A stretch of 46,446 nucleotides of DNA from Nonomuraea aridisoli (GTDB taxonomy: Bacteria > Actinomycetota > Actinomycetes > Streptosporangiales > Streptosporangiaceae): assembly GCF_003236395.1 (NCBI RefSeq), contig NZ_POUD01000038.1, positions 1 to 46,446 on the forward strand. The letters run 5' to 3'. Under the pieces are notes generated by a model. That model searched no databases, had not been told where the DNA came from, and saw only the letters and a list, made by a program, of their open reading frames with translations. Within the stretch, counting starts at the first letter, position 1. Every line of letters begins with the position of its first letter. Below, one piece after another: positions 10,492-16,926 of the stretch. The translations under genes and the position numbers were made by a program.

Positions 10492-11496
10492 CTACGGCTC
10501 GATGGTTACCTTGATGGCCGCGCCCCGGCTGACCAGGTCGATGCCGTCGAGCACCTGCTCCAGCCCGAGCCGGTGCGTGATCAGGTCGGACACCGTCACC
10601 GCGCCCTCGGCCACCAGCCGCAGCGCCTCGGCGTTGTGCGCCGGGCTGGAGCCGTTCGCGCCGACGATGGTCAGCTCACGGTAGTGCACGAGGTTGGAGT
10701 CGAGCGCGATGATCGGGTCGTCCTTGGGCAGGCCGCCGAAGAAGCTGACGCGCCCCTGCCGGGCCGCCATCCGCACCGCCTGCTCCTGCGCCGCGCCCGA
10801 CGCCGCCGCCGTGATCACCACGTCGGCGCCCCGGCCGCCGGTCAGCTTGAGCACCTGCTCGACCGGGTCGGAGTCGATGACGGCGTCAGGGCGGACGAGC
10901 TCCGCGGCCATCGCCAGCCGCTCGGCGTTGACGTCCACCAGGAAGACCCGGGCCGCGCCGCGCGCCCGCGCCAGGCGGACGTGCAGGCAGCCGATCGGCC
11001 CCGCGCCCATGACCACCACGTCGTCGCCGGCGCCGACGCGGGCCAGCGACTGGCCGTTGAGCACGCACGCCAGCGGCTCGGCCACCGACGCCTCGGCGAA
11101 GCCGACGCCGTCCGGGATGGCGTTGACGCCGTTCACGGCCAGCACCTTCGCCGGGACGGTCATGTACTCGGCGAAGCCGCCGTCGTAGTGGTAGCCCATC
11201 GACTCCTGGTTCGGGCAGATCGTCTGCCGGCCGCGCCGGCACTCCTCGCACCGCCCGCACGGGATCGCGGCGATCACCTGCACCCGCGCGCCCGTGTCGA
11301 CGACCTCGCCGGCGATCTCGTGGCCCATCACGCGAGGCGGCACGATGTGGTGGTGGCCGTGCTTGCGGATCTTGGCGTCGGTGCCGCACGTCGAGCAGTT
11401 GCGCACCCTGATCTTCAGCTCTCCCGGGCCCGCGACGGGCTCGGGGGCGTCCTCTATGCGGATGTCGCCCGGGGCGTGGAATCTGGCGACCTTCAT
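10492..11496 (-). CDS. Zinc-dependent medium-chain dehydrogenase, probable hexitol-phosphate dehydrogenase
   Basis: A 334-residue MDR oxidoreductase. The catalytic zinc region holds C37 (CGTD) and H59-E60 (GHE). The structural zinc site is C80, C83, C86 and C94 (PCGRCEECRRGRQTIC). The NAD(P)-binding Rossmann motif is MGAGPIGCLHVRLA. The loop between EVVDTG and VQVIAAIPCG is about ten residues shorter than usual, because the common GDRV element is missing. Its ATG overlaps the EIIA stop (ATGA) and AAGGAGCT precedes it. In this operon the best guess is oxidation of the phosphorylated sugar alcohol imported by the EII proteins, as GatD does for galactitol-1-phosphate. The start at 11631 would add unrelated residues. 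Confidence 0.85.
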   Translation of the reverse strand: MKVARFHAPGDIRIEDAPEPVAGPGELKIRVRNCSTCGTDAKIRKHGHHHIVPPRVMGHEIAGEVVDTGARVQVIAAIPCGRCEECRRGRQTICPNQESMGYHYDGGFAEYMTVPAKVLAVNGVNAIPDGVGFAEASVAEPLACVLNGQSLARVGAGDDVVVMGAGPIGCLHVRLARARGAARVFLVDVNAERLAMAAELVRPDAVIDSDPVEQVLKLTGGRGADVVITAAASGAAQEQAVRMAARQGRVSFFGGLPKDDPIIALDSNLVHYRELTIVGANGSSPAHNAEALRLVAEGAVTVSDLITHRLGLEQVLDGIDLVSRGAAIKVTIEP

Positions 11497-11918
11497 GTGA
11501 GCTCCTTCATGATCTGCGAGACCTCGGTGGCCTCGCGCAGCGTCCTGGCGCGGTCGGGGTCGAGCAGGATCTCGGCCAGCTCCGCCAGCAGCGGAACATG
11601 ACCGTCTCCCTTGGCCGCGATGCCGACGCACAGGGTGACCCGCTCGCCGTCCCAGTCGACTCCATCGGGGAAGCGCACCACGCAGATCGCGTCGCGTTCG
11701 ACGTCCTCCTTGGAGGCGGCGGTGCCGTGGGGGATGGCCACCTCCTCGCCGACGTAGGTGGAGATGGTGCGTTCGCGGTCGAGCATGGCCTCGACGTACG
11801 CCTCCGCGACCGCCCCCACCTCGACCAGCGCCCGGCCGCAGCGGCGGATGGCCGCGTCGCGGTCGGGGGCGCTCTCGTGCAGCAGCACGGCGCGCGGGTC
11901 GAGCAGGTCGTCACGCAT
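11493..11918 (-). CDS. PTS EIIA, mannitol/fructose family
   Basis: A 141-residue EIIA that accepts phosphate from HPr. The active histidine is H64 in the IPHGT motif typical of the mannitol/fructose/nitrogen EIIA fold. It is preceded by ISTYVGEEVA and followed by a VVRFPDGVDWDGERV strand pair. As a free-standing domain it must shuttle phosphate to the separate EIIB encoded upstream. Its start overlaps the EIIB 3' end by 8 bases and its stop overlaps the dehydrogenase ATG, so translation of all three should be coupled. Confidence 0.92.
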   Translation of the reverse strand: MRDDLLDPRAVLLHESAPDRDAAIRRCGRALVEVGAVAEAYVEAMLDRERTISTYVGEEVAIPHGTAASKEDVERDAICVVRFPDGVDWDGERVTLCVGIAAKGDGHVPLLAELAEILLDPDRARTLREATEVSQIMKELT

Positions 11919-12219
11919 CGACCGTGCCGCCGTTCTTGATGGTGTCGACCAGCTTGGTCACCGCCGGGTCGCCCAGGAAGATCTGGAACGCCACCAGCGG
12001 CTTGCCCGGCGCGGCGGCCCGCGCCCGGGCGGCCAGGCCGGAGTGGCACAGCACCACGTCGGCGTCGGCCGGGATGGAGTCGACCGGGGTGTGCTCGACG
12101 GTGACGCCGGTGCCCTTGAGCTGCTTCTTCAGCGTGGAGGCGAGCATCACGCTGCTGCCCATGCCCGCGTCGCAGGCCACGATGATCTTGTGGATGTCCT
12201 TGCTGTCGATGCCGGCCAT
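11911..12219 (-). CDS. PTS EIIB, mannitol family
   Basis: A 102-residue EIIB domain with the phosphocysteine C16 in the loop VACDAGMGSSVM, the hallmark of mannitol-type EIIB. It receives phosphate from EIIA on cysteine and passes it to the sugar bound by EIIC. In most mannitol permeases this domain is fused to the C-terminus of EIIC; here it is a separate gene whose ATG lies 3 bases after the EIIC stop. GGGAGGCCTGAGCC within the EIIC end provides the ribosome-binding site. Confidence 0.92.
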   Translation of the reverse strand: MAGIDSKDIHKIIVACDAGMGSSVMLASTLKKQLKGTGVTVEHTPVDSIPADADVVLCHSGLAARARAAAPGKPLVAFQIFLGDPAVTKLVDTIKNGGTVDA

Positions 12220-12222
12220 GGC

Positions 12223-13497
12223 TCAGGCCTCCCTGGTGACGGGTGCGGTGGTGGATGCGGTGCCGGGCTCGGCGGTGTTCGGCTCGGCGGTGTCGGACTT
12301 GGCGGTGTCGGACTTGGCGGACTTGATGGTGTCGGACTGGGCGGTCGCGGGCTCAGTGGCGGCGGGTTTGGTGGCGGCGGGCTCAGTGGCGGCGGGCTCA
12401 GTGGCGGCGGGCTCGGTGGTGTCCGGCTCGGTGGCCTCGGGCTCGGCCTTCTCGCCCCGGCCGAAACCGAGCAGGACCGCGGCGACGAGGAACGACACGC
12501 CCGTCGCCACGAGGATGCCCAGGCCGGAGCCCAGCCAGCCGCCCCTCGGGGTGACCGCGAGGTAGGCGAAGATGCTGCCCGGCGACGGCGTGGCGACCAG
12601 GCCCGCCCCCGTGACGATGAACGCGAACACCCCTGCCGCGCCGCCCGCGATGACGGCCAGGATGAGGCGGGGCTTCATGAGCACGTACGGGAAGTAGATC
12701 TCGTGGATGCCGCCGAAGAAGTGGATGATCATCGCGGCGGGCGTGCTCGGCCGCAGCGTGCGCGGCCCGAACAGCAGGTACGCCAGCAGCAGCCCCAGCC
12801 CCGGCCCGGGGTTCGACTCCAGCATGAACAGGATCGACTTGCCCTGCTCGGCGGCCTCGGCGACGCCCAGCGGGCTGAGCACGCCGTGGTTGATGGCGTT
12901 GTTCAGGAACAGCACCTTGGCGGGCTCGATGAGCACGGACGCCACCGGCAGCAGGTTGTTGTGGACCAGCCATTCGACCGCGTTGCCTGCGGCGGTGGTG
13001 ACGGTCTCGACGACCGGGCCGATGGCGAGCATGCCGGCCACGGCCATCGCGCCGCCCACGATGCCGGCGGAGAAGTTGTCCACCAGCATCTCGAAGCCGG
13101 CCTTGGTCCGCGCCTCGGTGAACTTGTCCACATATTTCAGGATCAGGGCGGTGAGTGGGCCGATGATCATGGCGCCGAGGAACATCGGCGCGTCCGTGCC
13201 CACCACGACGCCCATCACCGCGACGGCGCCGACGACCGCTCCACGCTGCCCGTGGACCATCCGGCCGCCGGTGTAGGCGATGAGGACGGGCAGCAGCGTC
13301 TTGATGATCGGGTCGACCATCTGCGCCAGCGTCTCGTTGGGCAGCCAGCCGGTCGGGATGAAGAGCGCGGTGATCAAACCCCAGGCGATGAACGCGCCGA
13401 TGTTCGGCATGATCATGCCGGCCAGGTGGCCGCCGATGCGCTGGATGGTGGCCTTGACCCCGGTTCCGGTGACCGGGGGTGTGTAGGTGTCGGCCAT
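12223..13497 (-). CDS. PTS EIIC, mannitol-type permease with a repetitive C-terminal tail
   Basis: A 424-residue polytopic membrane protein that translocates the sugar. The mannitol-class signatures are present: MPNIGAFIAWGLITALF near residue 30, NNAINHGVLSPLG, and the substrate motif GGIHEIYFPYVLM. About eight membrane segments occupy residues 20-345. From about residue 347 there is a hydrophilic tail rich in Thr, Glu, Pro and Ala with five-residue repeats such as TEPAA. This tail sits where the fused EIIB linker would be in one-piece permeases. GAAGGAG precedes ATG 13497. The permease family is mannitol, but the neighbouring kinase leaves the true substrate open. Confidence 0.9.
   Translation of the reverse strand: MADTYTPPVTGTGVKATIQRIGGHLAGMIMPNIGAFIAWGLITALFIPTGWLPNETLAQMVDPIIKTLLPVLIAYTGGRMVHGQRGAVVGAVAVMGVVVGTDAPMFLGAMIIGPLTALILKYVDKFTEARTKAGFEMLVDNFSAGIVGGAMAVAGMLAIGPVVETVTTAAGNAVEWLVHNNLLPVASVLIEPAKVLFLNNAINHGVLSPLGVAEAAEQGKSILFMLESNPGPGLGLLLAYLLFGPRTLRPSTPAAMIIHFFGGIHEIYFPYVLMKPRLILAVIAGGAAGVFAFIVTGAGLVATPSPGSIFAYLAVTPRGGWLGSGLGILVATGVSFLVAAVLLGFGRGEKAEPEATEPDTTEPAATEPAATEPAATKPAATEPATAQSDTIKSAKSDTAKSDTAEPNTAEPGTASTTAPVTREA
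12266..12440. repeat. 15-bp periodic repeat in the EIIC tail
   Basis: The plus strand shows units of 15 bases in register. GCTCAGTGGCGGCGG occurs at 12351, 12381 and 12396, with variants at 12366, 12411 and 12426. A related family (GGCTCGGCGGTGTTC, then GGCTCGGCGGTGTCG) runs from 12266. The period equals five codons, so unit gain or loss keeps the reading frame and only changes tail length. It is a coding tandem repeat, not a CRISPR array. Confidence 0.85.
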
Positions 13498-13539
13498 GGG
13501 ACGTGCTCCTTCGGGGATGAGCAGAAATCAGCCGCCGGC

Positions 13540-14505
13540 TTATGGGAGGTGCGCCGGTGCGGGCAGGGCGGGCGAGGAGAGCGGTCGCGCGAGGTCGGGC
13601 GCGCCGACGGCGACGCGGCCCGGGTCGATGTCGGAGGGGCCCGGCATGCGGCTGCCGGGCAGGCGGACGGCGGCGGAGCCCCAGGCCAGCGCCTGCGCCA
13701 GGGCCGCCGGACCGCGGCCGCCCGCGGCCAGGAAGCCCGCCAGCATGGCGTCGCCGGCGCCGACGGAGCTGCGCGGCTCGGTCACGGGCGCCTCGCCGTA
13801 CCAGATGCCGTCGTCCTCGACGAGGACGGCGCCGTCGGCGCCGAGGCTGGCCAGCACCGCCCGCGCCCCGGCCGCGCGCAGCTCGGCCGCCGCCGCGGCC
13901 ACGTCGCCCAGACACGTGATCGGCATGCCGGTGGCCGCCGACAACTCGTCCAGGTTGGGCTTGACCAGGGCGGGCGCGGCGCCGAGCGCGTGTTCGAGCG
14001 CCGGGCCGCTGCTGTCGACCGCCATGTGGATGCCGGCGCCCGCGAACCTGCGGCACAGCCGCGCGTAGACGTCGGCCGGCACCTCGGGCGGCAGGCTGCC
14101 CGAGGCGACCACCCAGTCGGCCTCGTGAGCCGCGGACAGCACGGCCTCGGCGATCGTGTCGAGCTCGCCGGGCGACAGCGCCGTGCCCGGCTCGTTGATC
14201 TTGGTGATGGTGCCGTCGGGCTCGGCGAGCGTGACGTTCGACCGGGTGCGCCCGTTCACCGGGACGGTCACCATGTCCAGCCCCTCGGCGGCCAGCAGGC
14301 CGACGAGCTGCCTGCCCTCGTCGCCGCCGTACGGCACCACGGCCCGCGAGGCGACGGCGTTGGCGAGCAGCGCGCGCGAGACGTTGACGCCCTTGCCGCC
14401 GGGGTCGAGGTGGGCGGTGGCGGCGCGGATCACGGCGCCCCGGTCGAGCGCGGAGATCTCGATGGTGCGGTCGAGGCTGGGGTTCAGCGTCAGGGTGAGG
14501 ATCAC
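13540..14505 (-). CDS. PfkB-family sugar-phosphate kinase, 1-phosphofructokinase/tagatose-6-phosphate kinase type
   Basis: A 321-residue ribokinase-fold kinase. ILTLTLNPSLDRTIE at the N-terminus and GGKGVNVSRAL (PfkB signature 1) are diagnostic for the FruK/LacC branch. The catalytic base lies in GAGDAMLAGFLA near residue 250. FruK makes fructose-1,6-bisphosphate from fructose-1-phosphate; LacC acts on tagatose-6-phosphate. GTG 14505 is preceded by a near-perfect GGAGGTGATC and overlaps the DeoR stop (GTGA). The gene lies between the regulator and the permease. Which ketose phosphate it meets depends on the dehydrogenase reaction. Confidence 0.9.
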   Translation of the reverse strand: MILTLTLNPSLDRTIEISALDRGAVIRAATAHLDPGGKGVNVSRALLANAVASRAVVPYGGDEGRQLVGLLAAEGLDMVTVPVNGRTRSNVTLAEPDGTITKINEPGTALSPGELDTIAEAVLSAAHEADWVVASGSLPPEVPADVYARLCRRFAGAGIHMAVDSSGPALEHALGAAPALVKPNLDELSAATGMPITCLGDVAAAAAELRAAGARAVLASLGADGAVLVEDDGIWYGEAPVTEPRSSVGAGDAMLAGFLAAGGRGPAALAQALAWGSAAVRLPGSRMPGPSDIDPGRVAVGAPDLARPLSSPALPAPAHLP

Positions 14506-15263
14506 GCGCGGATCACCTCCGGGCCGGCCGCCGCCACCTCGGCGGCCTGCCCCGCGTCGAGCCCCGTGTCGGTGATCACCACGTCGATCTCGCCCAGCTG
14601 GGCGAACGTGGCCAGGTACGTGTTGCCGAACTTCGTGTGGTCGGCCAGCAGCACGCTGCGCTGCGCCGCCTCGACCATGGCCCGTTTGATGGCCGCCTCG
14701 GCCGGGTCGGGCGTGGTCAGGCCCCGGGCCAGCGAGCAGCCGTTGGTCGCCATGAACGCGACGTCCACGTTGAGCGAGGCCAGCGGGCGCAGCGCCCAGT
14801 CGTCGACCGTGGCCAGGGTCTTGCCGCGCACCCGCCCGCCCAGCATGATCACGTGCAGGTTGGCGCGGGCGGCCAGGGCCGTGGCCAGCGGCGGGGAGTT
14901 GACCACGACGGTCAGCTCCCGGTCGGCGGGCAGCACCTGGACCAGGCGGCCCGTGGTGGTGCCCGCGTCGATGATCACGGACCCGTCCTCGGGCAGCTCC
15001 GCCAGCGCGGCCTTGGCGATGCGTTCCTTCTCGGCGGTCATCACCTCGTCGCGGGTGGCCAGCGCGGGCTCGAAGCCGAGCCGTTCGACGGGGATCGCGC
15101 CCCCGTGCACCCGGCGCAGCACGCCCGCCCGCTCCAGCGCGGTCAGGTCGCGGCGGATCGTCTCGGTGGTCACGTCGAGCTCGGCGGCCAGCGTCACCAC
15201 GTCGACACGGCCCGCGGCCCGCGCCCTCCGCAGGATCTCCTGCTGCCGTTCCTCGGCGTACAT
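14502..15263 (-). CDS. DeoR/GlpR-family transcriptional regulator of the PTS operon
   Basis: A 253-residue repressor. The N-terminal winged helix-turn-helix spans residues 3-57 (RQQEILRRARAAGRVDVVTLAAELDVTTETIRRDL). The DeoR sensor domain follows, with the sugar-phosphate-binding segments IDAGTTTGRLV and ATNGCSLARGLTTPDPAEA. Such regulators usually respond to a phosphorylated sugar intermediate. It is the first gene of the operon and lies directly behind a promoter with four phased GTTT elements, so autoregulation is likely. GGTGGTG upstream of ATG 15263 is the probable ribosome-binding site. Confidence 0.92.
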   Translation of the reverse strand: MYAEERQQEILRRARAAGRVDVVTLAAELDVTTETIRRDLTALERAGVLRRVHGGAIPVERLGFEPALATRDEVMTAEKERIAKAALAELPEDGSVIIDAGTTTGRLVQVLPADRELTVVVNSPPLATALAARANLHVIMLGGRVRGKTLATVDDWALRPLASLNVDVAFMATNGCSLARGLTTPDPAEAAIKRAMVEAAQRSVLLADHTKFGNTYLATFAQLGEIDVVITDTGLDAGQAAEVAAAGPEVIRA

Positions 15264-15280
15264 GATGTTGATTCACCACC

Positions 15281-15317
15281 GTTTCGAGTTGGTTTCCTCT
15301 GTGTTTATACCCGTTTT
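15281..15317. promoter_or_regulatory. Phased GTTT direct repeats, candidate DeoR operator
   Basis: GTTT occurs at 15281, 15292, 15303 and 15313, spaced 11, 11 and 10 bases, that is, once per helical turn on the same face. Two copies extend to GTTTCG and GTTTTCG. The third copy overlaps the -10 box of the operon promoter. DeoR-family proteins often bind short direct repeats, and this is the only AT-rich stretch nearby. Binding is inferred. Confidence 0.5.
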
Positions 15318-15331
15318 CGTTGACGGGTCAA
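15304..15331 (-). promoter_or_regulatory. Promoter of the PTS operon
   Basis: On the minus strand -35 TTGACC (plus 15326-15331) and -10 TATAAA (plus 15304-15309) are 16 bases apart. This is close to the vegetative sigma consensus and unusually good for this GC content. The predicted transcript begins about 35 bases upstream of the DeoR ATG. Confidence 0.65.
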
Positions 15332-15348
15332 GGGTGTCGTGCGAAGAT
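15320..15348 (+). promoter_or_regulatory. Divergent promoter for the SxxK hydrolase gene
   Basis: On the plus strand TTGACG (15320-15325) is followed after 17 bases by GAAGAT (15343-15348). Its -35 box and that of the PTS operon lie back to back in the palindrome TTGAC-GG-GTCAA (15320-15331), so RNA polymerase cannot occupy both at once. Confidence 0.45.
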
Positions 15349-15365
15349 CTGGTAGGTATAGGCGG

Positions 15366-16241
15366 GTGCGAACGACACCCCTGACCGCCGTGCCCCTGCT
15401 CGTCGCCGCGCTCGCGACGCCCGCCCACGCCGCCGCGTTGCCCGCGGCGGCGCAGCCGCCGCGCGTCCCGGCCGGCACGACCGCGGCCTGGGTGGTGTAC
15501 GACCGCCACGCCGGCAAGATCGTGGCCACCCGGAATGCCCACCGGAAGTACCGCTCCGCCTCGGTCGTGAAGATCCTCATCGCGATCGACTACCTGGAGC
15601 GGCGCAAGAGCGTGCCGCCCGCCGACGCCAGGCTGCTGCAGGTGATGCTGCGCTCGAGCGACGACGACGCCGCCTCCGCGTTCTGGGACCGCCTCGGCAA
15701 GGGGCAGATCATCGTCAGGACGGCCCGCAAACTGGGCCTGTCCGACACCACACCGCCGCCCGCGTCCAAGCCCGGGTTCTGGGGTTACACGTCACTGAGC
15801 GCGTACGACATCGTGCGCACCTACCGTTACCTGCTCGACCGGGCCGAGCCCAGGGTCAGGGACACGATCCTCGGCCACCTGCGCAAGGCCACGCCGTGCG
15901 GGGCCGACGGCTTCGACCAGACCTTCGGCATCCCCGACGCGGTGCCGCGGCCGTGGGCGGTCAAGCAGGGCTGGTCGGGCTTCGGCACGACGCCGCCCGT
16001 CAGGTGCGGCGGCGACGCCAAGGCCGTGGGGGCGCCCATCTCGTGGGTCGCCCAGCGCGCCACCGGGTCGGGCGTGCCCGACTACGGGCGGCCGGTGCTG
16101 CACACGTCCGGGCTGGTCGGCAAGGGCGAGCGTTACGTGATGGCGCTGCTCACCGCCCACCCGGCGGGCGGCACGTGGAACGCCTCCGTCAAGCGCATCA
16201 CCACACTCGCCCGCGACCTCTATCGGTACGCCGCCCGCTGA
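15366..16241 (+). CDS. Secreted class A beta-lactamase-like/D,D-peptidase-like serine hydrolase
   Basis: A 291-residue exported protein. A signal peptide (TTPLTAVPLLVAALATPAHA) is followed by a small SxxK acyl-transferase domain. The nucleophile motif is S66-V-V-K69, the SDN-like motif is SDDD near residue 98, and the KTG-like motif is K200-Q-G. It therefore looks enzymatically complete but is diverged from true beta-lactamases: it lacks the Glu-166 loop in recognisable form. A peptidoglycan-related or penicillin-binding role outside the membrane is likely. GTG 15366 fits the predicted transcription start; GTG 15339 would extend the basic n-region but lies inside the promoter. Confidence 0.75.
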   Translation: MRTTPLTAVPLLVAALATPAHAAALPAAAQPPRVPAGTTAAWVVYDRHAGKIVATRNAHRKYRSASVVKILIAIDYLERRKSVPPADARLLQVMLRSSDDDAASAFWDRLGKGQIIVRTARKLGLSDTTPPPASKPGFWGYTSLSAYDIVRTYRYLLDRAEPRVRDTILGHLRKATPCGADGFDQTFGIPDAVPRPWAVKQGWSGFGTTPPVRCGGDAKAVGAPISWVAQRATGSGVPDYGRPVLHTSGLVGKGERYVMALLTAHPAGGTWNASVKRITTLARDLYRYAAR

Positions 16242-16249
16242 CCCTTCAC

Positions 16250-16268
16250 CGCGTCCCGCCGTGACGCG
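16250..16268. terminator. Candidate bidirectional terminator
   Basis: CGCGTC (16250-16255) and GACGCG (16263-16268) form a six-base-pair stem with a seven-base loop. It sits between the convergent hydrolase and methyltransferase genes, the only convergent junction here with room for a terminator. No T-tract, as is common in actinobacteria. Confidence 0.4.
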
Positions 16269-16293
16269 AGCCCACCCTTGCCCGGCTCCGTGG

Positions 16294-16905
16294 TCAGGCG
16301 CGGAAGGTGAACATGCGCCTGCCGGGCTCCAGCGGCACGGGCGGGCCGGTGTAGCGGTGGACGCCGATGCCGTAACCGTACTCGGCGCCCTCCTGGGCCA
16401 CCTGCTCGAAGCCCTCGGCCTCGAACCAGGCGGAGATCACCGGCACCAGGTCGGGCTCGTGCCGGCCCCTCGTCCAGATGACCGTCGCGCCGGGGGCGCA
16501 CAACCGGGGGAGCGTGGCGACCGTACGGCGGACGTCGTCGTCGGTGATGTTGCCGAACACCCCGCACGCCAGCACCAGGTCCGCCGGCACCGCCCCGGCG
16601 TACGCGTCCGTCACGGCGGCGTCGCCGCACACCACCTCCACCCCCTCCGGGGCGTTGCGCCGGGCCTCGGCGACGTTGCGTTCGTCCAGCTCCACCAGGC
16701 GCGCCCGCACCTGGCCGCGCCGCGGATGTGCGGCCAGCACCGGCAGCAGGTCGCGCCCCTGCCCGGCGCAGAGGCTGACCACCCGGCAGGCCCCCTCGTC
16801 GAGCGCCGCCCCGATCCACCGCCGCACCGCGCGCAGCCGCCGCTCCAGCGACGAGCCGGGCTCGTCGTAGTGGTCGTGCCAGGAAACCCAGTCGATCCCC
16901 GTCAT
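16294..16905 (-). CDS. Class I SAM-dependent methyltransferase
   Basis: A 203-residue Rossmann-fold methyltransferase. Motif I is VVSLCAGQGRDLLPVL around residues 43-58, with the glycine loop for S-adenosylmethionine. Motif II is the acidic VELDERN, and motif IV region is DLVLACGVFGNITDDD. The N-terminus WVSWHDHYDEPGSSLERRLRAV is shared by an actinobacterial group of unknown substrate. It has no membrane segment. The ATG is only 21 bases from the ATG of the divergent gene at 16927, with a nearly symmetrical -10-like element between them. Confidence 0.85.
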   Translation of the reverse strand: MTGIDWVSWHDHYDEPGSSLERRLRAVRRWIGAALDEGACRVVSLCAGQGRDLLPVLAAHPRRGQVRARLVELDERNVAEARRNAPEGVEVVCGDAAVTDAYAGAVPADLVLACGVFGNITDDDVRRTVATLPRLCAPGATVIWTRGRHEPDLVPVISAWFEAEGFEQVAQEGAEYGYGIGVHRYTGPPVPLEPGRRMFTFRA

Positions 16906-16910
16906 GATGA

Positions 16911-16919
16911 CTGATAGTT
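16911..16919. promoter_or_regulatory. Possible shared, symmetrical -10 element
   Basis: The 21-base gap between divergent starts holds CTGATAGTT. On the plus strand it reads GATAGT, ending 8 bases before ATG 16927. On the minus strand it reads TATCAG, ending a few bases before ATG 16905. Both spacings fit leaderless transcripts. Neither gene has a clear ribosome-binding site. Confidence 0.35.
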
Positions 16920-16926
16920 GTGGGGA

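Noticed and set aside
12266..12440. CRISPR-like repeat array
   Set aside because: The units are 15 bp without spacers and lie inside the EIIC coding sequence.
11758..15384. A plus-strand frame of 1208 codons antisense to the PTS operon
   Set aside because: Its composition is Arg, Gly, His and Asp shadow sequence, the opposite strand carries eight clear genes, and long antisense frames are expected at this GC content.
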